From Flavobacteriales bacterium UBA5871 (GTDB lineage: Bacteria; Bacteroidota; Bacteroidia; Flavobacteriales_D; Crocinitomicaceae): 9,534 nucleotides of DNA. The translations under genes and the position numbers were made by a program. Below the pieces are notes generated by a model. That model did not search any database. It was not told the origin of the DNA and saw nothing but the letters and a program-made list of their open reading frames with translations. Within the stretch, counting starts at the first letter, position 1, and every line of letters starts with the position of its first letter. The stretch spans positions 5,410 to 14,943 of the forward strand of contig DJFN01000064.1 of NCBI GenBank assembly GCA_002432085.1. The letters run 5' to 3'. Shown in pieces: positions 1 through 6,103 of this stretch.

Positions 1-240
1 GTTTTCGTTTACGATTCCGTCGGATGCTGCGAAGAATGCCAGCACGTGTTTGATAAAATGGCGCTCGTCATCGGTCAGCTTCGATTCCCAGTCGAGCAAA
101 TCCGGAGACAGGTCAATCTCTTCCGCAGTCCAGAAGCTGGCTTCTGCTTTTTTATAGAACGACCAGATGTCTTCGTGCTGGATCGGGAACAACACAAATC
201 GGCTTTTGTTCTCTGCTAATATCGGTTCTGATTGTGCCAT
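1..240 (-). CDS. nrdB: Class Ia ribonucleotide reductase small subunit (R2), N-terminal part
   Basis: The R2 subunit carries the dimetal centre and tyrosyl radical that let the large subunit reduce ribonucleoside diphosphates to deoxyribonucleotides in the cytoplasm. Only residues 1-80 lie in the window; the rest is beyond the left edge. The translation starts [19 protein letters not shown] and contains [16 protein letters not shown] (about 30-45) and [12 protein letters not shown] (69-80). Both segments are close to the eukaryotic R2 family. By alignment with human RRM2, Asp74 (SDGIVNEN) is the first iron ligand. The later ligands and the radical tyrosine are outside the window. The ATG at 238-240 gives the start expected for the family. 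No Shine-Dalgarno sequence is visible, only an A-rich tract just upstream, and I could not assign a clear promoter. The gene is divergent from comF across a long intergenic region. The identification is firm from sequence recall. Confidence 0.95.
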   Translation of the reverse strand, partial: MAQSEPILAENKSRFVLFPIQHEDIWSFYKKAEASFWTAEEIDLSPDLLDWESKLTDDERHFIKHVLAFFAASDGIVNEN

Positions 241-711
241 TTTACCTGTTTTTTTAAAGTCAATAATTTCTAATCCCTGATTCCCGAAAAAACCACGGCT
301 TACTATACAATTTACAAAATATTCTTGTTTCCCCGCTCCGATGCCGGGTGTTAAATTCCGGTCATTCGTTCACATGATTGAGGCATACAAAAATTGTCAA
401 AAATCTTTCCTCTCGCAATTAGAGATATTCACAATCGAATGGTTTATCAACATTTCTTTTTCCGAAAAAATCGGAAAGCCTTTAGCTGGAACACTTAGCG
501 GGTTTTTCAACAGAGGCCGCAAAGATATTCACAGTAATTTCATCTGGGTTTGTCGAAGATTTAACACAGTTCGTCAACGACTTAGGAATGAACGATTTTA
601 TCTATTGTCCTATAAAGTTAATTGGTTTTTGTCCTATCTTCGGACCGGTGCGAATCGAACTATTAACACCGCGATGTTGAATAGAACGAAGCGCCCGAAA
701 ATGCTATTCCC
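241..711. other. Long AT-rich intergenic region between divergent nrdB and comF
   Basis: This 471-base stretch separates two divergent genes and is visibly richer in A and T than the flanking genes. I see no convincing gene in it. The only long open frame (plus strand from 341) has no recognisable domain and runs 97 bases into comF in another frame. It holds an 11-bp direct repeat, DnaA-box-like 9-mers, a small hairpin (459-477) and a weak -7-like box TATCTTCG at 635-642, which is 69 bases before the comF start. The promoters of both flanking genes should be here, but I cannot place either with confidence. Confidence 0.7.
423..533 (+). repeat. 11-bp direct repeat AGATATTCACA, 100 bases apart
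   Basis: AGATATTCACA occurs at 423-433 and again at 523-533. With the two preceding bases, 12 of 13 positions agree. Each copy contains ATATTCACA, one mismatch from the DnaA-box consensus TTATNCACA. A third DnaA-like 9-mer, TTATCAACA, lies between them at 444-452, one mismatch from TTATCCACA. The repeat is seen directly. Any regulatory meaning is inference. Confidence 0.5.
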
Positions 712-1446
712 ATGTCGAAAACCGCTATTGATTTTAACAAATGGAAGCAAAGCATCGCTCGTCCGACCGCCGATCTGCTTCACCTCTTTTACCCGAATTC
801 CTGCCTGATCTGCGACACCGAAACGCCACACGCGCCGGAAGCCATCTGTCCGATCTGTGTGTCGGAATTGCATTACACCTCGTTTGAAGATTACACCGAG
901 CCGACATCGCTCGACCGCCTGTTCTGGGGACGGGTGCCGCTGAGCGCCACCTACGCGCTGCTGTTTTTCAGTGATTCGGCGTCGACGCGCGCTATTTTGC
1001 ATGCGCTTAAATACAAAGACAGGCCCGACACGGCGATTCATTTCGGGGAACGCGTGGGCGAACAAATCAACCGATTGCAGGCTTTTGAAGATCTTGAAGC
1101 GCTGGTTCCGGTTCCGCTCCATCCGAAGAAGGAATTCCTGCGCGGCTACAACCAGAGCTACAAGCTTGCCGAAGGTATTTCCGCCCAAACGGGAAAACCT
1201 GTCGACAGCGACCTGCTGAAACGCATTGCCTTTACGGAAAGTCAGACGAAAAAAGGAAAAACGTCGCGCTGGGAAAACATGCAGCAGCGATTCCGGGCGA
1301 AAGAAACGCTGAAGCGCTACAAACACATCGCCCTGGTCGACGACGTCGTCACCACCGGTTCCACGGTCGAAACCTGTGTCCGCGAGCTTCAGCAATTGCT
1401 CCCCGAAACAAAGATCAGCGTCATCGCACTGGCCGTAACCCGATGA
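712..1446 (+). CDS. comF: ComF-family phosphoribosyltransferase-like protein
   Basis: This 244-residue protein has the ComF architecture. An N-terminal four-cysteine zinc finger (Cys31, Cys34, Cys46, Cys49) follows the typical LLHLFYPNSC segment. It is followed by the conserved VPVPLH...RGYNQS region (near 112-127) and a C-terminal PRPP-binding loop VDDVVTTGST (209-218). In naturally competent bacteria ComF helps bring single-stranded DNA into the cytoplasm. In most other lineages, including this one, its role is not settled and the name is a family label. The length matches the usual 220-250 residues. ATG 712 is the only sensible start, since an in-frame TAG lies at 682-684 with no start codon between. 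The next gene follows after 65 bases and has its own promoter-like box, so co-transcription is not required. Confidence 0.93.
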   Translation: MSKTAIDFNKWKQSIARPTADLLHLFYPNSCLICDTETPHAPEAICPICVSELHYTSFEDYTEPTSLDRLFWGRVPLSATYALLFFSDSASTRAILHALKYKDRPDTAIHFGERVGEQINRLQAFEDLEALVPVPLHPKKEFLRGYNQSYKLAEGISAQTGKPVDSDLLKRIAFTESQTKKGKTSRWENMQQRFRAKETLKRYKHIALVDDVVTTGSTVETCVRELQQLLPETKISVIALAVTR

Positions 1447-1489
1447 TGTTCAATTAGCAGCTTCAAACTTCTAACTCGGAACTTCCAAC

Positions 1490-1497
1490 TATCTTTG
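1490..1497 (+). promoter_or_regulatory. Bacteroidota -7 promoter box (TATCTTTG)
   Basis: TATCTTTG is a perfect match to the Bacteroidota -7 consensus TAnnTTTG and lies 14 bases before the ATG of the TPR membrane protein. There is no clear -33 TTG at the expected distance (1467-1471 reads close to ACTTC). The predicted mRNA would have a leader of only a few bases. This suggests the membrane protein can be transcribed independently of comF. Confidence 0.5.
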
Positions 1498-1511
1498 GCC
1501 AAACTCTGTCT

Positions 1512-3476
1512 ATGTCAGCAAAGCACGCTAAGCAACCTGTTAAAAAGACTGCTACAACTCCTAAAAAGCCCGTTCCGGCAGCTCAACCGGTTTCCGAAAA
1601 CGTGATCGTCAAACGCATGTTCTGGTTCCTGGTTTTTGCAGCTTTTATGCTTTATGCGAATACGCTCGGACACGGATTTGTGCTCGACGATATAGCCATC
1701 ATTGAGAAAAATGCTTTCGTGAAGCAGGGATTTGGCGGCATCGATGACATCCTGGGCACATTTTACTGGGAAGGCTACTGGGCTTCGAATGCAGGACTTT
1801 ACCGACCGCTTTCACTCATCATGTTCGCGATCGAATGGGCTATTTCACCCGAAAATCCGTTCATTCATCACTTTGTAAACGTATTGTTGTACGCCATTTC
1901 GATCGGCGTGCTGTTCCGACTGCTCTCGAAAATGTTTGCCGGTCACACACCCTGGATTGCGTTCTTCATTGCGCTGCTGTTTGCCGTCCATCCGATCCAT
2001 ACGGAAGTCGTGGCCAATATCAAAAGCCGTGATGAGATCCTGTGCTTTCTCTTTTCCCTGCTCACGTTCCGTTACCTGCTCAAGCACGACTCGCTGTCTT
2101 TGAAGCAGGGAATTATCGCCGCCGGATTGTTCCTGCTCTGTCTGCTTTCCAAAGAAGCCGGCATCCTGTTTTTACCCATCATCGGACTGTATTACCTGTT
2201 GTTAAAGAAGGAAACGATTCTTCCGGTGGTGAAACGACTGCTGCCGCTGGCGATCGTTGCGGGTTTATGGTTGTGTCTTCACCAGTATATTATTGCCACT
2301 TCTCCTTCCGAGCGGATTACTTACACTTATCTTGACAACTCGCTCGTAGCCTGTGAAGGAAGTCAGCAGGTGGCTACCGGCGTTGGAATTTTTGGCCGCT
2401 ATCTGCTGAAAACAGTGTTGCCGGTGGGAATGAGCTACGATTATTCCTACAACCAGATTCCGTGCGAAACATTCGGCTCGCCGCTCGTGCTGGCAGTTCT
2501 GGCAATCTTCGTGCTGCTGATCTGGGTGGCTTTCAGATTCCGTAAAACGCATCCGGTCATTACGTTCGGACTCGCGTATTTCTTCATCACTATGTTGCTG
2601 GTCACGAACGTGTTCACGCTGATCGGCGCCACGATGGGCGATCGCTTGCTCTACGCGCCAGTTCTCGGAATCTGTATGGTCCTGGTGTATGTTCCGTACG
2701 TGTTTTTGAAGAATTACCATCGTCCGGCTGTCTATGCCGCGTTGGCAGTTGCGCTTGTAGCAGCAGTGTTTACGATCAACCGAAATGCGGACTGGTTTTC
2801 CAATACGACTTTGTTTGCCGCCGATGTAGAAAACACGCCGAACAGTGCCCGCGTTCAGTTCAATCATGGCGTCGTGCTGATGGAAGCGCTTCCGGAAAAC
2901 ATCGACCGGCAACAATCGCAGCTGCCGGAGGTGATCGGTTGCTTCGAACGGGCGCTGAAGATCGATCCGAAAGACGCCGGTTCGCACACCAACGTGGCCG
3001 TTTGTTATTACCGCATGAAGAACTACCGGAAATCGGCGGACCATTCGAAAGCGGCAGTTCAGATCAATCCCAACGATATTTCAAGCTACAACAACCTGGC
3101 CGATGCCTTGTTTAAGCTACAGCAATACGACAGCGCGATCGTCAACTACCGCAAAGTGCTCGCCGCCGGAAAAGCGACCGAGGCAACCTACAATTTCATG
3201 GGTGTAGCATTTTTCAATCAGCAGAAATACGACGAAGCTGCCCAAACTTTCGAAAAAGGATTGAAGCAATTCCCAACGAATACGGAGCTGATGATGAACC
3301 TCGCCAATACTTACGGAACGACGAAAAACTATCCGAAAGCGCTGGAAGTATTGCACGGTGTCATTCGTGTGAATCCGAACCACAAGCAGGCGTACTATTT
3401 CCTCGCGATGACCTACCAGAACCTGGGAGATCTGCCGAATACGGATAAGTATTTCCAGTTGTATCAGTCGAAATAA
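1512..3476 (+). CDS. TMTC-like multi-pass membrane protein with C-terminal TPR repeats (putative GT-C glycosyltransferase)
   Basis: The protein has 654 residues. It starts with a Lys/Pro-rich cytoplasmic tail (1-33), then roughly ten hydrophobic segments between 35 and 421, then about six tetratricopeptide repeats from about 445 to the end. The first external loop carries GHGFVLDD with the Asp pair at 59-60, where GT-C enzymes place catalytic acidic residues. A second conserved block, HPIHTEVVANIKSRDEI (160-176), and GDRLLYAP (376-383) resemble the DUF1736 region of animal TMTC O-mannosyltransferases. From the family I infer that it transfers a sugar from a lipid-linked donor to periplasmic proteins, with the TPRs binding a partner or substrate. 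Donor and acceptor are unknown. Neighbours give no hint; the nearest downstream gene is convergent. A non-catalytic TPR membrane protein remains possible. Confidence 0.8.
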   Translation: MSAKHAKQPVKKTATTPKKPVPAAQPVSENVIVKRMFWFLVFAAFMLYANTLGHGFVLDDIAIIEKNAFVKQGFGGIDDILGTFYWEGYWASNAGLYRPLSLIMFAIEWAISPENPFIHHFVNVLLYAISIGVLFRLLSKMFAGHTPWIAFFIALLFAVHPIHTEVVANIKSRDEILCFLFSLLTFRYLLKHDSLSLKQGIIAAGLFLLCLLSKEAGILFLPIIGLYYLLLKKETILPVVKRLLPLAIVAGLWLCLHQYIIATSPSERITYTYLDNSLVACEGSQQVATGVGIFGRYLLKTVLPVGMSYDYSYNQIPCETFGSPLVLAVLAIFVLLIWVAFRFRKTHPVITFGLAYFFITMLLVTNVFTLIGATMGDRLLYAPVLGICMVLVYVPYVFLKNYHRPAVYAALAVALVAAVFTINRNADWFSNTTLFAADVENTPNSARVQFNHGVVLMEALPENIDRQQSQLPEVIGCFERALKIDPKDAGSHTNVAVCYYRMKNYRKSADHSKAAVQINPNDISSYNNLADALFKLQQYDSAIVNYRKVLAAGKATEATYNFMGVAFFNQQKYDEAAQTFEKGLKQFPTNTELMMNLANTYGTTKNYPKALEVLHGVIRVNPNHKQAYYFLAMTYQNLGDLPNTDKYFQLYQSK

Positions 3477-3484
3477 GAATTTTT

Positions 3485-3683
3485 ACCACAAAGGAGCAAA
3501 GTCTCTTTTACGTACTTACTCGAAAGGGAACAAAGGGCTTGTCGTTGAATTACCGATCAAAACCATAAAAACCAAGCGAGTTGAATTATAGATCCGACAG
3601 GATCGCACATGATATCCTTTGCTTTCCTTCCCGATAGCTATCGGGAATACAGCACATCTATTAAGCCTTTGCTCCTTTGTGGT
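3485..3683. repeat. MITE-like intergenic repeat, copy A
   Basis: This non-coding element of about 199 bases is bounded by a perfect 17-bp terminal inverted repeat. ACCACAAAGGAGCAAAG at 3485-3501 is the reverse complement of 3667-3683. It shares most of its length, by eye well over 80 percent identity, with copy B at 4763-4949 in the same orientation. An internal perfect palindrome around CCCGATAGCTATCGGG sits at 3628-3647, and a small GATCC-GACA-GGATC hairpin lies at 3591-3604. There is no open frame, transposase or clear target-site duplication. It fills the gap between two convergent genes, ending 10 bases from the stop of the oxidoreductase gene, and could act as a bidirectional transcript end. 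It lacks the T-tract of a classical intrinsic terminator. Confidence 0.85.
3628..3647. repeat. 20-bp perfect palindrome inside repeat copy A
   Basis: The core CCCGATAGCTATCGGG, extended by TT on the left and AA on the right, is perfectly self-complementary over 20 bases. It can fold as an 8-bp stem with a four-base loop. An identical copy lies in repeat B at 4892-4911, although the surrounding repeat sequence has diverged. No run of T follows on either strand, so it does not look like a rho-independent terminator. Confidence 0.85.
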
Positions 3684-3693
3684 GAGAGTCTTT

Positions 3694-4728
3694 CTACTTT
3701 GTGAACCGTGTGATATCTGCCTCCGGATGCAGCGTCTTACCTTCTGTCAGATGTTCCAGCAATTCCTGCATCAGTAACGGTGCCATCATAAAACCTTTGG
3801 TTCCGAGCCCGTTAGCGATGACCAGTTTCGGAAATTCGGGATGTCGGCCCAATAACGGACGGCGATCGGTGACTGTCGGACGAACACCTGCCTGCTGATC
3901 TACGATCGTGAACGGCTCGTTAGTCACCGAACCGATGTTTTGCACGATGGCTTCTCGGCCTTCGGTTGTAGCGGTTGTATCGTCAGTATCCCAGACGTAA
4001 GTCGAACCGGCGCGGAATTGTCCGTTGCCAAGCGGGAACAGAAAACATTTGCGGTTGAGCGATTCGGATTGCGAAATGGTAGGCGCCGCTATCGTCAGCA
4101 ATTCGCCCTTGGTAGCCTGAAGCGGGAGATAATTGAACCACGGATTTGCACGACCGTTATGGCCTTCGGCGAATACGATGCAATCGAATGCTTCACCTTT
4201 ATAAGTTCCGGCAACCGGATCGATAGCGCTATAATCTATCGTCGAACGATCGAGCTTTCTTTCCTGTTCGAGCCAGCTCCATTGAGCAGGAATGTAATTC
4301 GCTGCTTTCACGATCGCACTGCCGAGAACGAGTCCTGTTCCGAAGGTATTCTTCTCCGAGGGAAACTGCGCATCGGCTTCGTCGAGCGGTTTCAGGTAAT
4401 CGCTGTAAACCGGCAGATCTTGTTTTTGCTTCCAGTAACCGGCTTCCTGCTCGCTGGCGAACAAACGGCGAATGGGAATTTCCTCGTAGAACGAACCGCC
4501 GAGCCGGGTTCCCATCCGACGATAAAAATCACGGGCAAACGGCAACATTTCATCCACACGCCAGCTTCCATTGACGCGGCGAAATACCATCGGATTGATG
4601 ATGCCGGCAGCCATTTGTGAACATTCATTGGAACCTTTTTCCACCAGGCGAAAATCCAGGACTTTGTCGATGCAATGCTGTGCGAGTGTCGTTCCGGCGA
4701 TACCGCCACCGATGATGAGAAGCTTCAT
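3694..4728 (-). CDS. FAD-dependent oxidoreductase of the DAO (D-amino-acid/glycine oxidase-like) family
   Basis: The 344-residue protein begins with a Rossmann dinucleotide-binding motif, IIGGGIAGT (5-13), with the adenosine-ribose-binding acidic residue at Glu30 (LVEK). AAGIINP (40-46) occupies the position where this family contacts the FAD. The C-terminal part holds AGVRPTVTDRRPLLG (280-294) and NGLGTKGFMMAP (306-317), which are the typical second FAD/substrate region of DAO enzymes. It probably oxidises an amine or amino-acid-like substrate in the cytoplasm. The substrate cannot be read from the sequence, and no thiamine or tRNA-modification gene is nearby to suggest ThiO or MnmC. The ATG at 4726-4728 puts GGGIAG at the expected distance and lies four bases after a -7-like box. 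The gene stands alone, convergent to the TPR gene and divergent from the hydrolase. It is bracketed by two copies of the same repeat, 10 bases after its stop and 34 bases before its start. Confidence 0.88.
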   Translation of the reverse strand: MKLLIIGGGIAGTTLAQHCIDKVLDFRLVEKGSNECSQMAAGIINPMVFRRVNGSWRVDEMLPFARDFYRRMGTRLGGSFYEEIPIRRLFASEQEAGYWKQKQDLPVYSDYLKPLDEADAQFPSEKNTFGTGLVLGSAIVKAANYIPAQWSWLEQERKLDRSTIDYSAIDPVAGTYKGEAFDCIVFAEGHNGRANPWFNYLPLQATKGELLTIAAPTISQSESLNRKCFLFPLGNGQFRAGSTYVWDTDDTTATTEGREAIVQNIGSVTNEPFTIVDQQAGVRPTVTDRRPLLGRHPEFPKLVIANGLGTKGFMMAPLLMQELLEHLTEGKTLHPEADITRFTK

Positions 4729-4732
4729 GAGG

Positions 4733-4740
4733 CAAAAGTA
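4733..4740 (-). promoter_or_regulatory. Bacteroidota -7 promoter box (TACTTTTG, minus strand)
   Basis: Read on the minus strand, TACTTTTG matches TAnnTTTG and ends four bases before the ATG of the FAD oxidoreductase gene. The only upstream TTTG is in the terminal repeat of copy B, 27 bases away, which is too far for the usual -33 spacing. The position predicts a leaderless or nearly leaderless transcript. Confidence 0.45.
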
Positions 4741-4762
4741 GTTATGATATTGCTGAATGGTT

Positions 4763-4949
4763 CACCACAAAGGGGCAAAGTCTCTTTTACGCATACTCAA
4801 AAAGGGAACAAAGGGATTGTAGTTGAATTCCCGATCAAATTATTAAAACCAAGCGAAGTTGTTAGATCCGACAAGATATCCTTTGCTTTCCTTCCCGATA
4901 GCTATCGGGAACACAGCACATCTATGAAGCCTTTGCTACTTTAGTGGTG
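4763..4949. repeat. MITE-like intergenic repeat, copy B
   Basis: This element of about 187 bases is homologous to copy A (3485-3683) and points the same way. Its left end, CACCACAAAGGGGCAAAG (4763-4780), is intact. Its right end (4931-4949) carries an extra A and substitutions, so the inverted repeat is imperfect, although TTCACCAC/GTGGTGAA still matches at the outermost edge. It lacks ten bases present in copy A, a loss that can be explained by deletion between the two GAT triplets at 3601-3603 and 3611-3613. The palindrome core CCCGATAGCTATCGGG is preserved at 4892-4911. It sits between two divergent genes and fills most of their shared upstream region. Confidence 0.85.
4892..4911. repeat. 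20-bp perfect palindrome inside repeat copy B
   Basis: This 20-base palindrome is the same as the one in copy A at 3628-3647 and is unchanged across all 20 bases. Its sequence lies 61-80 bases upstream of the -7-like box of the hydrolase gene. Confidence 0.85.
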
Positions 4950-4971
4950 AAAGATTTGCCTTCTACATTCG

Positions 4972-4979
4972 TATCTTCG
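4972..4979 (+). promoter_or_regulatory. Putative -7 promoter box (TATCTTCG)
   Basis: TATCTTCG differs from TAnnTTTG at one position and ends four bases before the ATG of the metallo-hydrolase gene. It matches the placement of the other boxes in this window. A TTTG at 4955-4958 is only 13 bases upstream, too close for a normal -33 element. Confidence 0.4.
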
Positions 4980-4983
4980 CCCC

Positions 4984-5625
4984 ATGAACATCCAATCTTT
5001 CACATTCAACGGCTTCCAGGAGAACAGTTATGTCGTTTCAGGAGCAAACGGTGCGGCGATTGTCATCGATCCGGGTTGCTACGATCGTTTCGAGCAGCAG
5101 GAACTGCAGGACTACATTGCTCGCGAAAACCTGACGGTCAAAGCGCTTTGGAACACACATTGCCACATCGATCACATCCTTGGAAATGCGTTTGTGAGCC
5201 GGACTTACAACGTTCCGCTGGCGGCACATAAGGAAGAATTGTTCACACTCAGTATGGCCGAGCGCTCGGCGATGATGTACGGACTGGCAGCTTATGAAGC
5301 TTCTCCGGAGCCCACGGAATGGTTCGAAGACGGCCAGGAGCTGGTGATCGACGATCTGCGTTTTCGAGTGATCTTCGGGCCCGGACATTCGGTCGGACAC
5401 GTGGCCTTTTACAGCGAAGCCGAAAATGTGCTGATCGGCGGAGATATTCTGTTCCGCGGCAGTTTTGGTCGAACCGATTTGCCCGGAGGTGATATGGAAA
5501 CGCTGAAAGAAACGATTCACAATCGCCTGTTTACCTTGCCGGAAAATACCGTCGTCTATTCCGGCCACGGCCCGGCTACAACAATCGGTGAAGAGAAGCG
5601 CACGAATTACATCTGGGAATTCTAA
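4984..5625 (+). CDS. Metallo-beta-lactamase-fold hydrolase, glyoxalase II-like (YcbL type)
   Basis: The 213-residue protein carries all the metal-binding positions of the family. THCHIDH at 58-64 supplies His59, His61, Asp63 and His64. GPGHSVGH supplies His135, GGD supplies Asp154 and SGHG supplies His195. The FGRTDLPGGD block (161-170) is typical of the short YcbL-like branch, which lacks the long C-terminal domain of classical glyoxalase II. By family it is a cytoplasmic hydrolase of a thioester such as S-lactoylglutathione or a related conjugate, with zinc or mixed metals. The actual substrate here is unknown. The start at 4984 gives the usual short N-terminal strand (MNIQSFTFNGFQENSY). 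A weak stem-loop follows the stop codon, and the next gene has its own promoter-like sequence, so this is probably a single-gene unit. Confidence 0.9.
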   Translation: MNIQSFTFNGFQENSYVVSGANGAAIVIDPGCYDRFEQQELQDYIARENLTVKALWNTHCHIDHILGNAFVSRTYNVPLAAHKEELFTLSMAERSAMMYGLAAYEASPEPTEWFEDGQELVIDDLRFRVIFGPGHSVGHVAFYSEAENVLIGGDILFRGSFGRTDLPGGDMETLKETIHNRLFTLPENTVVYSGHGPATTIGEEKRTNYIWEF

Positions 5626-5648
5626 ACAGGAATTAAAAAACTGTTTTT
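5624..5648 (+). terminator. Weak candidate intrinsic terminator after the metallo-hydrolase gene
   Basis: AAACAG (5624-5629) can pair with CTGTTT (5641-5646) across an 11-base A-rich loop, and two further T residues follow. The stem is short and contains only two G-C pairs. The location directly at the stop codon is what favours it. Confidence 0.25.
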
Positions 5649-5669
5649 AACCGCTTATCACTCAATTGC

Positions 5670-5700
5670 TTGACGGATTGTTTATTATTAGCTAAACTTG
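5670..5700 (+). promoter_or_regulatory. Putative Bacteroidota promoter: TTG, 20-base spacer, TAAACTTG
   Basis: TTG at 5670-5672 and TAAACTTG at 5693-5700 are separated by 20 bases. This is close to the -33/-7 arrangement described for Bacteroidota, with one mismatch in the -7 box. Transcription would begin near 5705, which makes ATG 5725 the sensible start of the next gene and excludes the upstream TTG at 5698 as a start codon. Confidence 0.45.
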
Positions 5701-5724
5701 TGCTTGCTAAGCAGAGAACTGAAA

Positions 5725-6039
5725 ATGAACGCACTGGCCGTATCGGATACGTTTTCAAAAGCCGTTACGCTCATTGAATTTGAGAAGAGCGGTAATCCAC
5801 AGGAAAAATACAAGCCTGGAGGCTCTGCATTGCGTGCGTTCATCCGCGAAGCCATGAAAACCGGTACGTACATTTCTTATGTAGATCAGGTTTTTTCCGA
5901 GACGCAGCACCGTCTTTCCGAGCTGGAAAAGGAAATCGAATTGTACAGCAAAGCCACGTTCAGCGTAAGTCTCGAGCTTTCCGATCCGGAAGCGTACCGC
6001 AAAATGCGCTTGCTGGAAGCATTGGAAGACGACGAATAA
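5725..6039 (+). CDS. Uncharacterised 104-residue acidic helical protein
   Basis: I do not recognise this protein. It begins MNALAVSDTFSKAV and ends in an acidic tail, LLEALEDDE. The sequence reads as mostly helical. An amphipathic, charged stretch (about residues 58-80, containing HRLSELEKEIELYSK) could form a short coiled coil or helical hairpin. There is no signal peptide, membrane segment, cysteine motif or catalytic signature, so a small cytoplasmic protein is likely. A TTG start 27 bases further upstream is possible, but it would overlap the putative -7 box. Codon use resembles that of the neighbouring genes, which supports real coding. It sits between the hydrolase and SNF2 genes, each with its own promoter-like box, so context does not assign a role. 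Confidence 0.7.
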   Translation: MNALAVSDTFSKAVTLIEFEKSGNPQEKYKPGGSALRAFIREAMKTGTYISYVDQVFSETQHRLSELEKEIELYSKATFSVSLELSDPEAYRKMRLLEALEDDE

Positions 6040-6088
6040 TCCATCACCTGATTTTTTCTTCCCGAAAGATTTACAGACAGGTTTTCCC

Positions 6089-6096
6089 TAGCTTTG
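6089..6096 (+). promoter_or_regulatory. Bacteroidota -7 promoter box (TAGCTTTG)
   Basis: TAGCTTTG matches TAnnTTTG exactly and ends seven bases before the ATG at 6104. It supports that ATG as the true start of the SNF2 gene and predicts a very short leader. No convincing -33 TTG is seen about 20 bases upstream. Confidence 0.5.
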
Positions 6097-6103
6097 TGAA
6101 TCC

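Noticed and set aside
314..328. Imperfect palindrome ACAAAATATTCTTGT upstream of nrdB, considered as an NrdR box
   Set aside because: Aligned to the NrdR consensus it matches poorly in the core; only the outer ACAA/TTGT arms are symmetric.
459..477. Hairpin with a perfect 7-bp stem TTTCCGA/TCGGAAA and an A5 loop
   Set aside because: It is not downstream of any gene and has no T-tract, and a single 7-bp stem in AT-rich DNA is expected by chance.
341..808. 155-codon open frame on the plus strand overlapping the start of comF
   Set aside because: It has no recognisable domain, its composition does not look protein-like, and it runs 97 bases into comF in another frame.
634..1395. Long antisense open frame (253 codons) opposite comF, with similar ones opposite the TPR and SNF2 genes
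   Set aside because: These are typical mirror frames of coding DNA with this codon bias. The sense strands encode clear families with full motifs, and the antisense products are Arg/Phe/Gln-rich without domains.
3628..3647. Palindrome in repeat A as an intrinsic terminator for the convergent genes
   Set aside because: Neither strand has a run of T after the stem, so a rho-independent mechanism is not supported.
5698..5724. Upstream TTG start for the 104-residue protein
   Set aside because: It falls inside the putative -7 box TAAACTTG, and the ATG at 5725 is a better start.
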